Source of the DNA: Micropterix aruncella | Taxonomy: Eukaryota > Arthropoda > Insecta > Lepidoptera > Micropterigidae | Assembly (NCBI GenBank): GCA_944548615.1 | Contig: OX155963.1 | Span: 24,623,336 to 24,687,335 of the forward strand | Length of the DNA stretch: 64,000 bases | Direction of reading: 5' to 3' | In this document: positions 32,508 to 41,739 of the stretch, one piece after another | Position numbering within the stretch: position 1 is the first letter of the stretch | Layout of the letters: each line of letters starts with the position of its first letter | Translations under genes and position numbers: made by a program | Notes under the pieces: generated by a model | Databases searched by the model: none | What the model saw: only the letters and a program-made list of their open reading frames with translations | What the model was told of the DNA's origin: nothing

Positions 32508-35369
32508 TTACACTAATGTTTTAGAGTGTATGGACTTTTTGATGTTCGCAAAGGTATCATTGAATATGTCGTTTCCTTGGCAGTTCATATCGAACGCGCG
32601 ACACATCCTACTTATAGGTTTATTATAGGATAAATTATTTGCATGTAATAGGTTGGCAAATGTGTTATTATTTCTGGAATGCCTCTGGGGAACGCGGATT
32701 GGAATTTTAGCTAAGCTGGCCGGACTGTCTAGTTTGTTATTAATAAGTTTGTAGAGACACGAGATGTCTGCACTTATTCTACGTTCCTTTAATGACAGCA
32801 TTTCAAAATAAGACAACCGATCCTCATAACTGTTTAGCTTATTCCCAAGGCCACATTTGTACGACAGCATGCGGGTGAATTTCCTTTGGACTTTCTCGAT
32901 TCTATCGCCGTGTACTTTGTAAAGAGGATTCCATATTACTGTACCGAATTCTAGTATAGATCTAACTACAGAGTTGTAGACCAATAACATAGATTTCGGA
33001 TTACGAAACGGCTGCATAATCCTGCAGATAAACCCTAGCATTTTATTGGCCTTTTTAATCATCTCGTTGAAATGAATTTGAAAAACATATCTTTCATCGA
33101 AAACAATACCTAGATCCCGAATATGGTTTACTCTAGAAAGAGGTGCGTCGCTGATGTAATAATTATTACGGAGGATGTTTTTGTTCCTTGTGAATGTGAT
33201 GACGTGGCATTTGTCTATGTTAAGTTGCATGGCATTGCGTGTGCACCATCTGCTTAAGGTATTTAAGTCGTCCTGAATTTTGTCGCTATCAGAGGAGCAC
33301 GAGATTCTATTAAATATTTTTAGGTCGTCAGCGTAAAAAAGATGTGGACATTTGAGTTCATTGCAGAGGTCGTTAATGTAATAAAGGAACAGTAGGGGTC
33401 CTAGGTTTGAGCCTTGCGGCACCCCAGAGGTAATAACGGCCGGTGCAGATTTGAAGCCATTCACATTTACCAGTTGTGTACGATTAGATATATATGACGA
33501 CAGCCATCTCAGCAGATTTCCATGAATTCCGAAGCTCCCCAATTTTTCCAGCAGTATAGCGTGATTGACTTTGTCAAAGGCTTTGCTGAAGTCAGTGTAA
33601 ACTGTATCAACCTGAATGCGCTTATCGAGTGACATGCATAAGTAATCCGTGTATTCTAAGAGGTTAGAGATGATTGACCTATTGTGCATAAAGCCATGCT
33701 GGGTATCGCTTAGCGATGGTTTAGTGTACAGGTATAGATGATCTCGCATGAGGGATTCGAACACTTTTGAAAAGGTACATAATATGCTTATCGGCCTATA
33801 ATTCCTGACATTGGTGAAATCGCCGCTTTTGTGAATCGGAACCACATGGGCTGTTTTCCATTTGTCTGGGAAAATTCCTTCCTGTAGGGATTTATTATAT
33901 ATAATAAGTAAGGGCAGGGCTAATTCATCAGCGCAGTTTCGTATGAATATTGGAGGAATCATATCCGGTCCGGGGCCTTTATTAATGTCCAGGTTCCTGA
34001 GTTTCTCTTTAAGTTTATCCAGAGAGACTCGCAACATAGGCACTGTGTATGCGGACTGTGATATGGCATTTACTGTAGGGGCGCTAGCAGAGTTAATATG
34101 TACCGGATCGAAGACCGAACAAAAGTATGCTGAAAGAAGCTCGCATATATCCTCACCGCATTCTGCAGTTTGGTTGTCATGTTGCATAACTTTCGGTAGA
34201 GAGTTAAGGTCTTTCTTAGATTTTACATATGCCCAAAAATTCCTTACATTATTGCTAATGTTCAACTCGATATTTGATATGTAGAAGTTCCGACACGTTC
34301 TCAACATTTTCTTCGATCTTTTCCTGAGGATTGAAAAGGATTCATAATCTCTAGGGTTGCCGTATTTTTTAAACTTTTGATGGAATTTTTCCTTTTCATT
34401 CATGCAGTTTATTAAGGAGCGACTGAACCATGTGGGATATCTGGCATTCTTTTTGGTTTTCTCCGGAACATTCAAACTGATAACAGATGAAAGTATGTCA
34501 TATAGTATTGTCACCGAGGAGTTACAATCAAATTTATTAAGAGTTGAAATCCAGTCAATGGATGCGAGGCTTTCATTGCATCTTGAAAAGTCTGCTTTGT
34601 AAAAATTAAAGCGAGTCATACCATCCTCATTAATTTCAAGAAAAACATTGTCGTGTACGTATGCCCTTATTAGTAGTGGTGGGTGATGTGGGTCTATTTT
34701 GCTGAGTGGCTCAGACAAACTGACAGTTAATGTAGGCTTGTCGGACAGGATAAGGTCCAGTATTCGACCATTGACATTACAGTTGCCATTAAATTGAGCG
34801 AGATTGCATAACGCAATTTGATCCAGTAGCATTTCAGAATAGTTACCAGAGAAGTTGGTGGCTGAGAATGTATCGGTATGTATTTTGTCCGGTGCCCAGA
34901 CGATTGAGGGAGCATTAAAGTCACCTAGAATGATATTTTGACTGCCGGAGTTAGATTCCAGACAATTTTTTTGACAACTCGTTAAAAATTCCTTAAAGGT
35001 ATTGTTGCTGATCCTCGGAGGCAGATATACTGTGCACAGGTTGAATGAAGTATATTTATTGATTTTGATATTTACCCAGAGATCTTCAGCTCCAGTTTCC
35101 CATGAGTGCAATCTGTGTATGACAAATTGTTTAGATATTGCTATTAGTGTACCGCCGCCTTCAAGGTTTTTAGATGCAGACGATTCGCGGTCTCGTCTAT
35201 GTACTTCGTATCTTTTGTCAAAAATTTCGCTGCTTTCTACGCTAGAATTCAGGAAAGTCTCTGTCAGACATATAATGTCATAGTTGTTGTTCAGTATTTC
35301 TATTGCTATTTCGTTAGTTTTACTTCTCAGCCCTCTCACATTTTGATAATATATATGTATGCTTGACAT
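32508..35369 (-). CDS. CR1-like LINE ORF2: endonuclease and reverse transcriptase
   Basis: About 953 codons from the ATG at 35369 (a longer frame to 35414 lacks ATG). The N-terminal endonuclease shows 'YYQNVRGLRSK', 'CLTETFLNSS', 'LGDFNAPSIVW' and 'RILDLILSD', the usual order of catalytic motifs; it nicks the target. The reverse transcriptase follows with 'NKGPGPDMIPP', 'NYRPISIL', 'TDFSKAFDKVNH', 'TSGVPQGSNLGPLL' and the catalytic 'FYADDLKIF' box, then the thumb ('RDLGIVFD', 'LEFGTVIWNP'). No RNase H domain. Together they would carry out target-primed reverse transcription in the nucleus. No stop or frameshift is visible, so the copy may be competent or only recently silenced. Confidence 0.92.
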   Translation of the reverse strand: MSSIHIYYQNVRGLRSKTNEIAIEILNNNYDIICLTETFLNSSVESSEIFDKRYEVHRRDRESSASKNLEGGGTLIAISKQFVIHRLHSWETGAEDLWVNIKINKYTSFNLCTVYLPPRISNNTFKEFLTSCQKNCLESNSGSQNIILGDFNAPSIVWAPDKIHTDTFSATNFSGNYSEMLLDQIALCNLAQFNGNCNVNGRILDLILSDKPTLTVSLSEPLSKIDPHHPPLLIRAYVHDNVFLEINEDGMTRFNFYKADFSRCNESLASIDWISTLNKFDCNSSVTILYDILSSVISLNVPEKTKKNARYPTWFSRSLINCMNEKEKFHQKFKKYGNPRDYESFSILRKRSKKMLRTCRNFYISNIELNISNNVRNFWAYVKSKKDLNSLPKVMQHDNQTAECGEDICELLSAYFCSVFDPVHINSASAPTVNAISQSAYTVPMLRVSLDKLKEKLRNLDINKGPGPDMIPPIFIRNCADELALPLLIIYNKSLQEGIFPDKWKTAHVVPIHKSGDFTNVRNYRPISILCTFSKVFESLMRDHLYLYTKPSLSDTQHGFMHNRSIISNLLEYTDYLCMSLDKRIQVDTVYTDFSKAFDKVNHAILLEKLGSFGIHGNLLRWLSSYISNRTQLVNVNGFKSAPAVITSGVPQGSNLGPLLFLYYINDLCNELKCPHLFYADDLKIFNRISCSSDSDKIQDDLNTLSRWCTRNAMQLNIDKCHVITFTRNKNILRNNYYISDAPLSRVNHIRDLGIVFDERYVFQIHFNEMIKKANKMLGFICRIMQPFRNPKSMLLVYNSVVRSILEFGTVIWNPLYKVHGDRIEKVQRKFTRMLSYKCGLGNKLNSYEDRLSYFEMLSLKERRISADISCLYKLINNKLDSPASLAKIPIRVPQRHSRNNNTFANLLHANNLSYNKPISRMCRAFDMNCQGNDIFNDTFANIKKSIHSKTLV

Positions 35370-35626
35370 AATTAGGACAATAAAACGTAGTAACGGTAAT
35401 AAAATATGTAACAAAAAGATATATATATAATATCAATAGTAGTAATAATATAGAATAAAAACATCAATATGAGACATGATACGCATGTGAAATGTTTATA
35501 ATAATATCTGTAAGGATGTGTATGTACGAGCTTAAATTGTTGCAGGTTTTAGTAGTAAAGTTTTTTGATTATTTAAGAGTAGATAGGTGTATAGATATTG
35601 AATAAAGTGAATATGCAGTGTAATAA

Positions 35627-36700
35627 TTAAGCTATAGATTGAAGTGTGTTAAGTTTATCAAAGTTACTAATATTGATTACAGGCGATGTGTCGTTTTTCC
35701 TTATAAATATTTTGCCATTTCTTATCCAGATGTATCGATAGTCCTTATTTTTGGCGACAAATCGTGTGGCTGTGTGGAGCTTCTTCATGTCGCGAGAAAG
35801 ATTTTCACAGACGTAGACTGCTTTTGTCTCTCCGTTGATTCCGAGGTGTTTGCTGTTCAATTTATCCATTGCGTTCGATTTATTATATTTTCTTGTGGCA
35901 GCGATAATTTCGTCTCTTATACGTGGATTGGATAGAGTTACCACGATGTTCCTCGGTCGAGCAGAAGTCGGGTTTAGCTGTGAGACTCGATGACACGTTA
36001 TAATGTTGTCACGGCACAGTGGTATCGATACACGAGAGCAGAGGTTGATCACCATGGAGAGGATGTTTTCATTTTTGTTTTCTGGAACTTCTTGAATTTC
36101 TATATTGCAGTTCCTACTGCGCTGATCGAAGGTATCTAATCTTTGTTTCAATTCAGCGGTGGTCTGGCGTAGATTTTCATTCTCAGATTGTAGAGCAGCT
36201 ATAGTTGCAGTGTCTCTTTCCTGATGTTGTTTGAGTTGATCCATCGAAGTTTGTAATATCTCCATTTTTCCTAACGAAGAAGAGATTTCCTTTTTGAACT
36301 GCTGCAACTCGTACGTGATGGTGTCATTGATGCGTGTGAATAAGCTGTCCATAATATCGGTTTTAAAGCTGTTTAGCTTCCCATCGATGTGAGTAATAAG
36401 CCTGTCAAAGTCGAAATTTACCATAGAAGCTGGTTGAGGTGATTCTGCTTGCGGGGTCGATGGTCTGGAAGACGAGCTGTTACCGATGACTTTGGCTGAA
36501 GTCTTCGCACAGGCTTTCAGTGGAGGCTGCGGTTTTTCTTTGCAGCTGGTGCATTTTATTGAGCTCTTTCCGTCTGCTTTCATTGCCTTGAATATCTTTT
36601 CTTGCAGCCCAATGCAAAAATAGTGAAAAGCCTTGTCACAATGTGAGCAAATTATCTCATCTTTAATTGTTAGAGGATCACTGCATTTTTGACACTTCAT
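35627..36700 (-). CDS. CR1-like LINE ORF1: PHD-like finger, coiled coil, FP-type C-terminus
   Basis: 357 codons from the ATG at 36700. Residues 1-55 form a Cys/His cluster ('CQKCSDP', 'CSHCDKAFHYFC', 'CTSCKE') spaced as in a PHD finger. Residues 55-95 are low-complexity. About 110-205 is strongly heptad-like ('ALQSENENLRQTTAELKQRL'), a coiled coil for oligomerisation. The C-terminal 150 residues ('NIEIQEVPENKNENIL', 'CHRVSQLN', 'RNIVVTLSNPRIRDEII', 'VYVCENLS') match the domain shared by many insect LINE ORF1 proteins and the baculoviral FP (25K) family. The expected role is RNA binding and assembly of the retrotransposition particle. The nearest partner is ORF2, 257 bp downstream. Confidence 0.85.
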   Translation of the reverse strand: MKCQKCSDPLTIKDEIICSHCDKAFHYFCIGLQEKIFKAMKADGKSSIKCTSCKEKPQPPLKACAKTSAKVIGNSSSSRPSTPQAESPQPASMVNFDFDRLITHIDGKLNSFKTDIMDSLFTRINDTITYELQQFKKEISSSLGKMEILQTSMDQLKQHQERDTATIAALQSENENLRQTTAELKQRLDTFDQRSRNCNIEIQEVPENKNENILSMVINLCSRVSIPLCRDNIITCHRVSQLNPTSARPRNIVVTLSNPRIRDEIIAATRKYNKSNAMDKLNSKHLGINGETKAVYVCENLSRDMKKLHTATRFVAKNKDYRYIWIRNGKIFIRKNDTSPVINISNFDKLNTLQSIA

Positions 36701-37545
36701 ATTAACGGTCCGATTTGACGCCTTTTTATGTCAGCAAAAAAGATATTGTGTATGTTTTTATTTTATGACACTTAAATAAGCGACACACGCCTGTAATAAT
36801 TTGCTTATTCGCACATTACGCTTTCTATTTATTTTTCAATTGATACACAGCAAGGACACAAACCATTCGCTTTTGAGGCCTTAAAGCGGTGTGTCAAGAT
36901 GCTACTATAAGATAGCGCTATCAATTATATATAGCGCTATCAATTATTTTCCAAATGTGATCCAGCCAGGACACGAACCATTCGCTGTTACGCCCTTCAG
37001 ATTGTAGTGATTGGTTTACTTGCCGATAGATGGTAGATATCACAGATTCGAATAGATGGCGTTGTTTAAACTACTGCGAAATAAATTTATTTTTCGATTT
37101 CTCACGCAACTTATTAGATGACAGAGTGTTGATTGATGTATTTGAGAAAAAATCGTATACCGGGCCGAGATTTGAACCCGCGAACACTTGCTTCGTACGC
37201 GTCAAGCCGAACCCCGCCGCCACCCGCCTGATGAAGCGCAGTGCAACTGGCTGTTTTATATTGCTAAGAAGTTTGGCGGCAGATTTGATAGATGACAAGA
37301 CAATTTTCTGGTAGGTATTATTTCGCACAAATTAGATTGTTTTAAACACGAAAAAGTTCACATACTTGACTTAAAGGATGCCGTATTTCACTGTTCACTG
37401 ATGTAAGTTTTTACTGGCTTTAAGATGGTATTAAAAACAAACAGATTCACGAAATTTTAAACACTTTAAATAACTTTAATTATGAGCGATTGCAAAAGTA
37501 CGTCAGCTCGCTAGATGTAGGTACACAGTCATGTGTACCTACACA
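36701..37545 (-). promoter_or_regulatory. 5' leader of the CR1-like LINE
   Basis: The leader begins at 37545 and its first 30 bases contain a perfect 11-bp hairpin ('gtaggtacaca' / 'tgtgtacctac', 37517-37542). 'acacgaaccattcgct' occurs twice about 115 bp apart (near 36857 and 36973), and 'atagcgctatcaattat' is a direct duplicate (36914-36930 and 36935-36951). On the minus strand 37185-37160 carries a tRNA-like B box ('gggttcaaatctcgg'), hinting at an internal SINE piece or a pol III-like motif. An internal promoter is expected for a LINE; none is proven here. Confidence 0.45.
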
Positions 37546-39449
37546 GTGATGGAGGTGTCGCCTTGATAGACGGTCAGATTCCTATTTGATAGCATACTCA
37601 ATGTCCAGTCAATAATGGTCTCTGGTATTCCTCGTCTGTGCATAGCGTTTTTTATAGTTGCATATGATGTGGTGTCAAATGCTCCTTCGATGTCCAGGAA
37701 TACTCCCAGAGCGTAACCTTTCGCCGCTAACTGTGTCTCTATTGTGCTCACCAGGTGATGTAGGGCAGTGTCCGTAGATCTGCCCTCCCTATAGGCATAC
37801 TGAGCATCAGCAAGCGGTTGAAGAGCTAGGTGGTTGTTTTTCAAGTAGCCGTCAACTAGTCTCTCCAGTGATTTCAGGAGAAAGGAGGTGAGGCTAATGG
37901 GTCTGTAGTCTTTGGCAAAGATGTGGCCGTTCCTGCCTGCCTTTGGAATGAACGTGACTCTTGCGCTGCTCCAGGCATGAGGGACGTGTCTGAGGGCTAT
38001 GCTCGCTCTGAGTACCTTTGTTAGAGGGCCCAGCAGCTGGCTTAACCCTTTTTGTAGTAGGACTGGGTATATTCCATCCGGTCCAGGTGATTTGTAGGGG
38101 TCGAAGGTGCTCACGGCCCATTCTACTGCTTTTGGATTAACTATCTTGGCTGCAAGGGCCCACTCCCTGGGCTTGTGGAGCCTCTTGGAGTTCTCCCCTG
38201 CGGCAATTGGGTGTGAGGATTCCTGGAAGCCCGGAAAGTGTGTTTCCATTAGGAGCTTCAAGGTTTCCTTGGTGTCGCTTGTGTGTCCCCCCTCTGGTCG
38301 TTTAAGGCATCCCAGCTGGGGGCGGTTGTTAGAGCTGAGGATCTTGTTAAGCCTGGAGGCTTCGGAAGCTGTTTCCACGCTCTCACAAAAGTCCCTCCAG
38401 CTTCTTCGTTTGGCTTTAACAATGGCCTTGTTGTATTCGTTTCGGGCGTTTTTGTATTCCTCCCAAAGATGTTGCGAGTTAGTGTTGTGATTTCTCGCCC
38501 TATTGAAACACCTTCTCAGCGTAAGCCTGAGCTTGGTCAGCTCTGGGTTCCACCATGGGACCTTTTTTGAGAGGTTTTTTTGTTTCAAAGGGCAATTCTG
38601 CTCGTAGGCGTCTATAACGGCATTAGACAGTGATAGTGCAGCTGTTTCTAGTTGCTCTTTGGTGTGGAATCGATTCGGAACCGTGGTGAGCTTGATAGCC
38701 AGGTCCCTATCGAATCCTTCCCAGTTGGTATTTCTAGGGTTGCGAGCCCACTGAATTTCCAATGAGTGCCGAAGCGTTAGATGGATCTGCCTATGGTCCG
38801 AGCCTGAGGGTTCATCTGAGACCCTCCAGTCTTGAACCAGGTCGGCCACTTCTTTTGTGCAGATCGTGATGTCCAGTACCTCCTGTCTTCTTGAGTCTAT
38901 GAAGGTAGGTTCTGTTCCTCTGTTGAGGATGGTGAGTTCATTGCCTAGGATAAAGTCATGCAGGCTTACCCCCCTCGGGTTTATGTTGGAACTACCCCAG
39001 CACACGTGGTGGGAGTTCGCATCGCAACCCAGAAGGAGTTGGAGCCCGCGTTGTTTCGCATATGTCACTAGGTTGGTTATATCTTCTTGCGGTGGCAGGT
39101 CAGTGGAGTCATAAGGCATGTATGCTGACCCAATGAGTAGATCCACCGTTCTGTCTCCTGTCAAGTTGATTTTTGTTAAAACGACCGTTAGGTCATCGCC
39201 GCTGAGTTGTGGCAGAAAAGTGGCTGTGACGCCCTTAGTGACCACGCAGGTCCTGAGTTTCCGAGTCGGTTGGGCCTTATGAATGGTTCCGCAACCTCCT
39301 AATCCACTTATAGTATCCCTAACAATCCAAGGTTCTTGGATTAGTGCTATACTTGTCTGCGCCACAGCCATGCTCCTGGTTAATATCGCCGAGGCGCTTT
39401 TGCTGTGGTGCAAGTTGATCTGGATTATGGGGACTTTTAGGTGGTTCAT
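37546..39449 (-). CDS. LOA-like ORF2, 5' portion: endonuclease and start of RT
   Basis: Starts at the ATG at 39449, overlapping the ORF1 stop in ATGA (39449-39446). The endonuclease shows 'QINLHHSKSAS', 'LIQEPWI', 'LGCDANSHHVCWGS', 'LDITICT' and 'SGSDHRQI', the canonical APE-type series. The RT then begins: 'KSPGPDGIYPVLLQKG', 'FIPKAGR', 'DYRPISLTSFLLKSLERL', 'REGRSTDTALH' and 'GVFLDIEGAFDTTSY' (first catalytic Asp). The frame breaks in the segment before the QGG motif because the CR1-like LINE inserted there; in place it terminates seven bases into the insert (stop at 37541-37539). Its continuation is at 32145-30414. Confidence 0.9.
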
Positions 39450-40393
39450 TTTGCTGTACCTCCTTCCGTTCCCTCCACTGCGTCCGACTCCTTCCTAGGC
39501 TTATTATCGAGCAGCCTTACGGATGCCCGTGCTAGCCCACAGTAGGGTCGGAAGTTGCAGGCCCTGAGAGTGGCCAATGAGGAGTCGCTCACCAGACAGG
39601 CGAAGTGGACGCTCGAGGCATCCTTCTTCGTGCTCCCCCTAGCGACGGCCCACCCATCGGTCTTCAGACCTGGGTTTTGCCTGTCGAGGAGTAGAAGTAC
39701 TTTCTCGACAGTGTACTTGGGCTCCTCCACGTGGACCACCACTCGATGGCGTTTGGGCAGCTCATCGACCGGCAGCACACACACGGATTCACCTTGGACG
39801 AGTAAGTCCGTGGAAAGGCTTCTGAGCCAGTTCCCCGTCTCCTCATCTGCGCACGAGAAGACGATTGCACCGTCCCTCTCCCAGCTGCCGGTAAAGGATG
39901 GTGTTTTAGTGCCAACAGGAATTTCCATGATGGCGTCCACAATCTTGTCCCGGATGGCTTCTATGTCGCCGGCTTCAAGTTTTTTGTCAGGGTAGCCCCT
40001 TATTATGAGGGCTAGCCTGAGGAGTCCTTTCGTGGCCTGGGCGTAAGAACCTTGGTCGGAGACTTTCGGTCTTTTCCCTGTCGCCTGATGGGAGGGGCTT
40101 GGGGTGTTTGGCCCTTGTCTGGGGCGTTTAGGAGCCCCAGGGGCCTCTGCAGTCCCGTCCTCCGGCTTAGAGTTAGCACTGGAGGCTCGGGGGTTAGCAG
40201 TTAGCCCCTCTCTCATCAGTTTTTTGTAGCGACGCCTTGCGGCGCCGTTATATCTAATGCGGGTTTTGGGTGGGCTTTTTGATGGGCCCACCCCCGCGTT
40301 GGGTGCCTCCTGTGGTTCGCTTTGAGACAAAGCCACCCCCTGGAGTGCTTCACTTAAGTTCATTTTTGGTGGTGTACTGTTTGTTTGATCCAT
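39446..40393 (-). CDS. LOA-like ORF1 (gag-like, DUF4780-type)
   Basis: I choose the ATG at 40393 ('MDQTNSTPPKMNLSEALQG') over the longer frame from 40594, whose upstream part is GC-rich leader; this gives about 315 codons. The first 130 residues are Pro/Ser/Lys-rich and look disordered ('RIRYNGAARRRYKKLMREG'). The C-terminal half ('YAQATKGLLRLALI', 'YPDKKLEAGDIEAIRDKIV', 'FTGSWERDGAIVFSCADEE', 'RHRVVVHV') resembles the domain known as DUF4780, found in insect LINE ORF1 proteins. It lacks obvious CCHC knuckles. The stop overlaps the ORF2 start in ATGA, suggesting termination-reinitiation coupling. Role: probably nucleic-acid binding. Confidence 0.8.
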   Translation of the reverse strand: MDQTNSTPPKMNLSEALQGVALSQSEPQEAPNAGVGPSKSPPKTRIRYNGAARRRYKKLMREGLTANPRASSANSKPEDGTAEAPGAPKRPRQGPNTPSPSHQATGKRPKVSDQGSYAQATKGLLRLALIIRGYPDKKLEAGDIEAIRDKIVDAIMEIPVGTKTPSFTGSWERDGAIVFSCADEETGNWLRSLSTDLLVQGESVCVLPVDELPKRHRVVVHVEEPKYTVEKVLLLLDRQNPGLKTDGWAVARGSTKKDASSVHFACLVSDSSLATLRACNFRPYCGLARASVRLLDNKPRKESDAVEGTEGGTAK

Positions 40394-40706
40394 TTTGTTC
40401 CCACGAGTTCCGCGGTAGTGCGATATCACCCGGACAGAGCCGCGTATGACCGGGGCTTGGCTTATACTACCCGGAGGACGCCCGGTATCCGGGAGGCACC
40501 GTAAGAGACGCAGCACTCCCTGCGCCATGCAGCCATTAGCACGGTAGCTTACACCTCGGCTTGGAGAGTTGGTCCGCGGTGGGGCCTTCCACACACAGTG
40601 TATTAGCCGCCACTACCCGAAGAGCACCCGGCCTCGGGTATCATCCCTCGAGCCGGGGTCCCTTCGGGCGTTCTCCTATCCGCCACCTGGAGACGCGCCC
40701 GGAGAC

Positions 40707-40719
40707 AAGATTTACATAT
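40707..40719. repeat. Target-site duplication, right, of LOA-like element
   Basis: 'aagatttacatat', identical to 30307-30319. Confidence 0.85.
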
Positions 40720-40739
40720 AATCAACCAGTGAATTTATA

Positions 40740-40885
40740 GGGCATTAGATTGCTTAATTCCGTAGTACGTTTTGGCAACCCTTCTACGCCAGCGACATGC
40801 AGATGGCACCGATACCATTGTCTGACAAAATGAATAGGAATTTATTTGCCCATCTACAATAAAATTGAGAAATGAATGGTTTTTA
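40740..40885 (+). repeat. Family C interspersed repeat, copy 2
   Basis: Aligns with 56195-56345 throughout: 'caacccttctacgcc', 'catgcagatggc', 'tttgcccatcta', 'gaatggtttttaaa'. It sits at the right border of the LOA-like insertion, suggesting the LINE landed in or beside this repeat. Confidence 0.65.
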
Positions 40886-40887
40886 AA

Positions 40888-40992
40888 GTAGGGGGTAGGG
40901 TTAAGGGGGAAGGGGCTTTGCCGCGCGGGTAGGAGGTGGGGGTCTGCTTGCCGGGAAAGTCTTGGGGTGACACAACCGATTTTTTTTTACAT
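40888..40992 (-). repeat. Family F repeat, copy 4 (5' end only)
   Basis: G-rich block followed by 'tgccgggaaagtcttggggt' and 'gacacaaccgattttt', the reverse complement of the family's start. Directly abuts family C. Confidence 0.6.
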
Positions 40993-41427
40993 TGTGCTCC
41001 CGGTCTAAGATGTATACCACGCCTAAAACAAACTTAACAAAAATTTAAGTAAAGACGTCGAAGAAAGCTTGGATTTAACCCGTCGGACGCCAACAGTGAC
41101 TATAGGCATTGTGTCATTTGACAGATCCGCGCGTAGCCGTTTTGGCTGGTTCCCGTATATATTATATAAACATATAATATACACGACTAATAAGATTAAT
41201 TACTAGGTAACAAACGGGAATTCATGAAAAAGCGATATTGTTAGTATTTATTTATAAAATCGACCAAAATTTTGCGGTGCAAGTTTTTGCGCGAAGGCTG
41301 GCTTTTGACCGGTTCAATGTATACACGGAACTCGTCGGTTCACTGACAGGAGTCATATCTGACGAGTATCACTAATACTATTTATTAAAAGTGATCAGCA
41401 GAGGTGTTAATTTTCAGGTGATTAAAT
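40993..41427. other. Unique sequence, possible leader of the next candidate exon
   Basis: Not repeated in the window. 'ttttcag' at 41412-41418 could be a 3' splice site just before the ATG at 41428. Confidence 0.3.
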
Positions 41428-41504
41428 ATGAGCGATGAGGAAACCGCTAGGTTATGGTTGCTTGCGGACAGAATAGCGGATTCATTATCAACATTTTTAA
41501 TTAC
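41428..41504 (+). CDS. Candidate short coding exon, unrecognised
   Basis: The ATG at 41428 opens 'MSDEETARLWLLADRI' and then 'ADSLSTFLI', 25 codons plus two bases, ending at a strong donor-like 'ttac|gtaagt' (41504/41505). Acidic start and amphipathic middle; no family recognised. A 'ttttcag' precedes it by about ten bases. It could be the first coding exon of a plus-strand gene, or part of a decayed DNA transposon ORF. No second exon is visible downstream in the next kilobases. Confidence 0.3.
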
Positions 41505-41739
41505 GTAAGTGATGTAAATGAAACAATCAACTTATCCATATCCTCTTGCGCTCAAGAAGAGAAAGGCGCAGCGGCCGATGTAAAATGATGTGAATAAGAA
41601 AATAATAAAAATGCCGCATTAGGATATGGGCGTGGTACCTGTTGCATGTTATATATCAACTTGAAAACTATGACTGCTGTTTGATGCCATATAAATTTTA
41701 TATTAGTTAGCGTGACTAGTTTATTTGTGCACTAATATC

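Larger units (their letters stand above)
32151..37545 (-). mobile_element. Apparently full-length CR1-like LINE
   Basis: Minus-strand non-LTR element of 5,395 bp, inserted in the RT domain of a LOA-like element. Layout 5' to 3': leader of about 845 bp (37545-36701), ORF1 (36700-35627), a 257-bp gap, ORF2 (35369-32508), and a 3' UTR with an (ATATAC)-type microsatellite ending in a (TTTA)n tail at 32151-32172. Both ORFs are uninterrupted. The PHD-like finger in ORF1 and an ORF2 with endonuclease and RT but no RNase H fit the CR1 group of the Jockey superfamily. Older relatives lie at 343-1320, 1716-4914 and 62806-63575. Confidence 0.85.
30320..40706 (-). mobile_element. LOA-like non-LTR retrotransposon, split by a nested CR1-like LINE
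   Basis: Minus-strand element bounded by a perfect 13-bp duplication. Its 3' end is a short (CTA)n run (plus-strand 'gtagtagtagtag' at 30320-30332). Coding order is ORF1 (40393-39446), then ORF2 with endonuclease, reverse transcriptase, RNase H and a CCHC-type motif. A 5,395-bp CR1-like LINE is inserted at 32151-37545. Without it the element is about 5.0 kb and all frames are open, so it is full-length or nearly so and recently active. RNase H plus the ORF1 type point to the LOA/I/R1 group; LOA is my best guess. The 5' leader, about 300 bp, is GC-rich (40394-40706). Confidence 0.85.

Noticed and set aside
32300..32524. Tyr/Ile/His-rich 74-residue protein
   Set aside because: It is the translation of the TA/CA microsatellite.
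33862..34284. 140-codon plus-strand open frame, and similar frames at 30418-31263, 35002-35283, 38107-38570 and 39555-39995
   Set aside because: They lie antisense to well-supported LINE ORFs and have no motif of their own.
35627..36700. Integrated baculovirus FP gene
   Set aside because: The FP-like domain sits in a LINE ORF1 with a PHD-like finger, next to a LINE ORF2 and inside LINE boundaries. No viral genes surround it.
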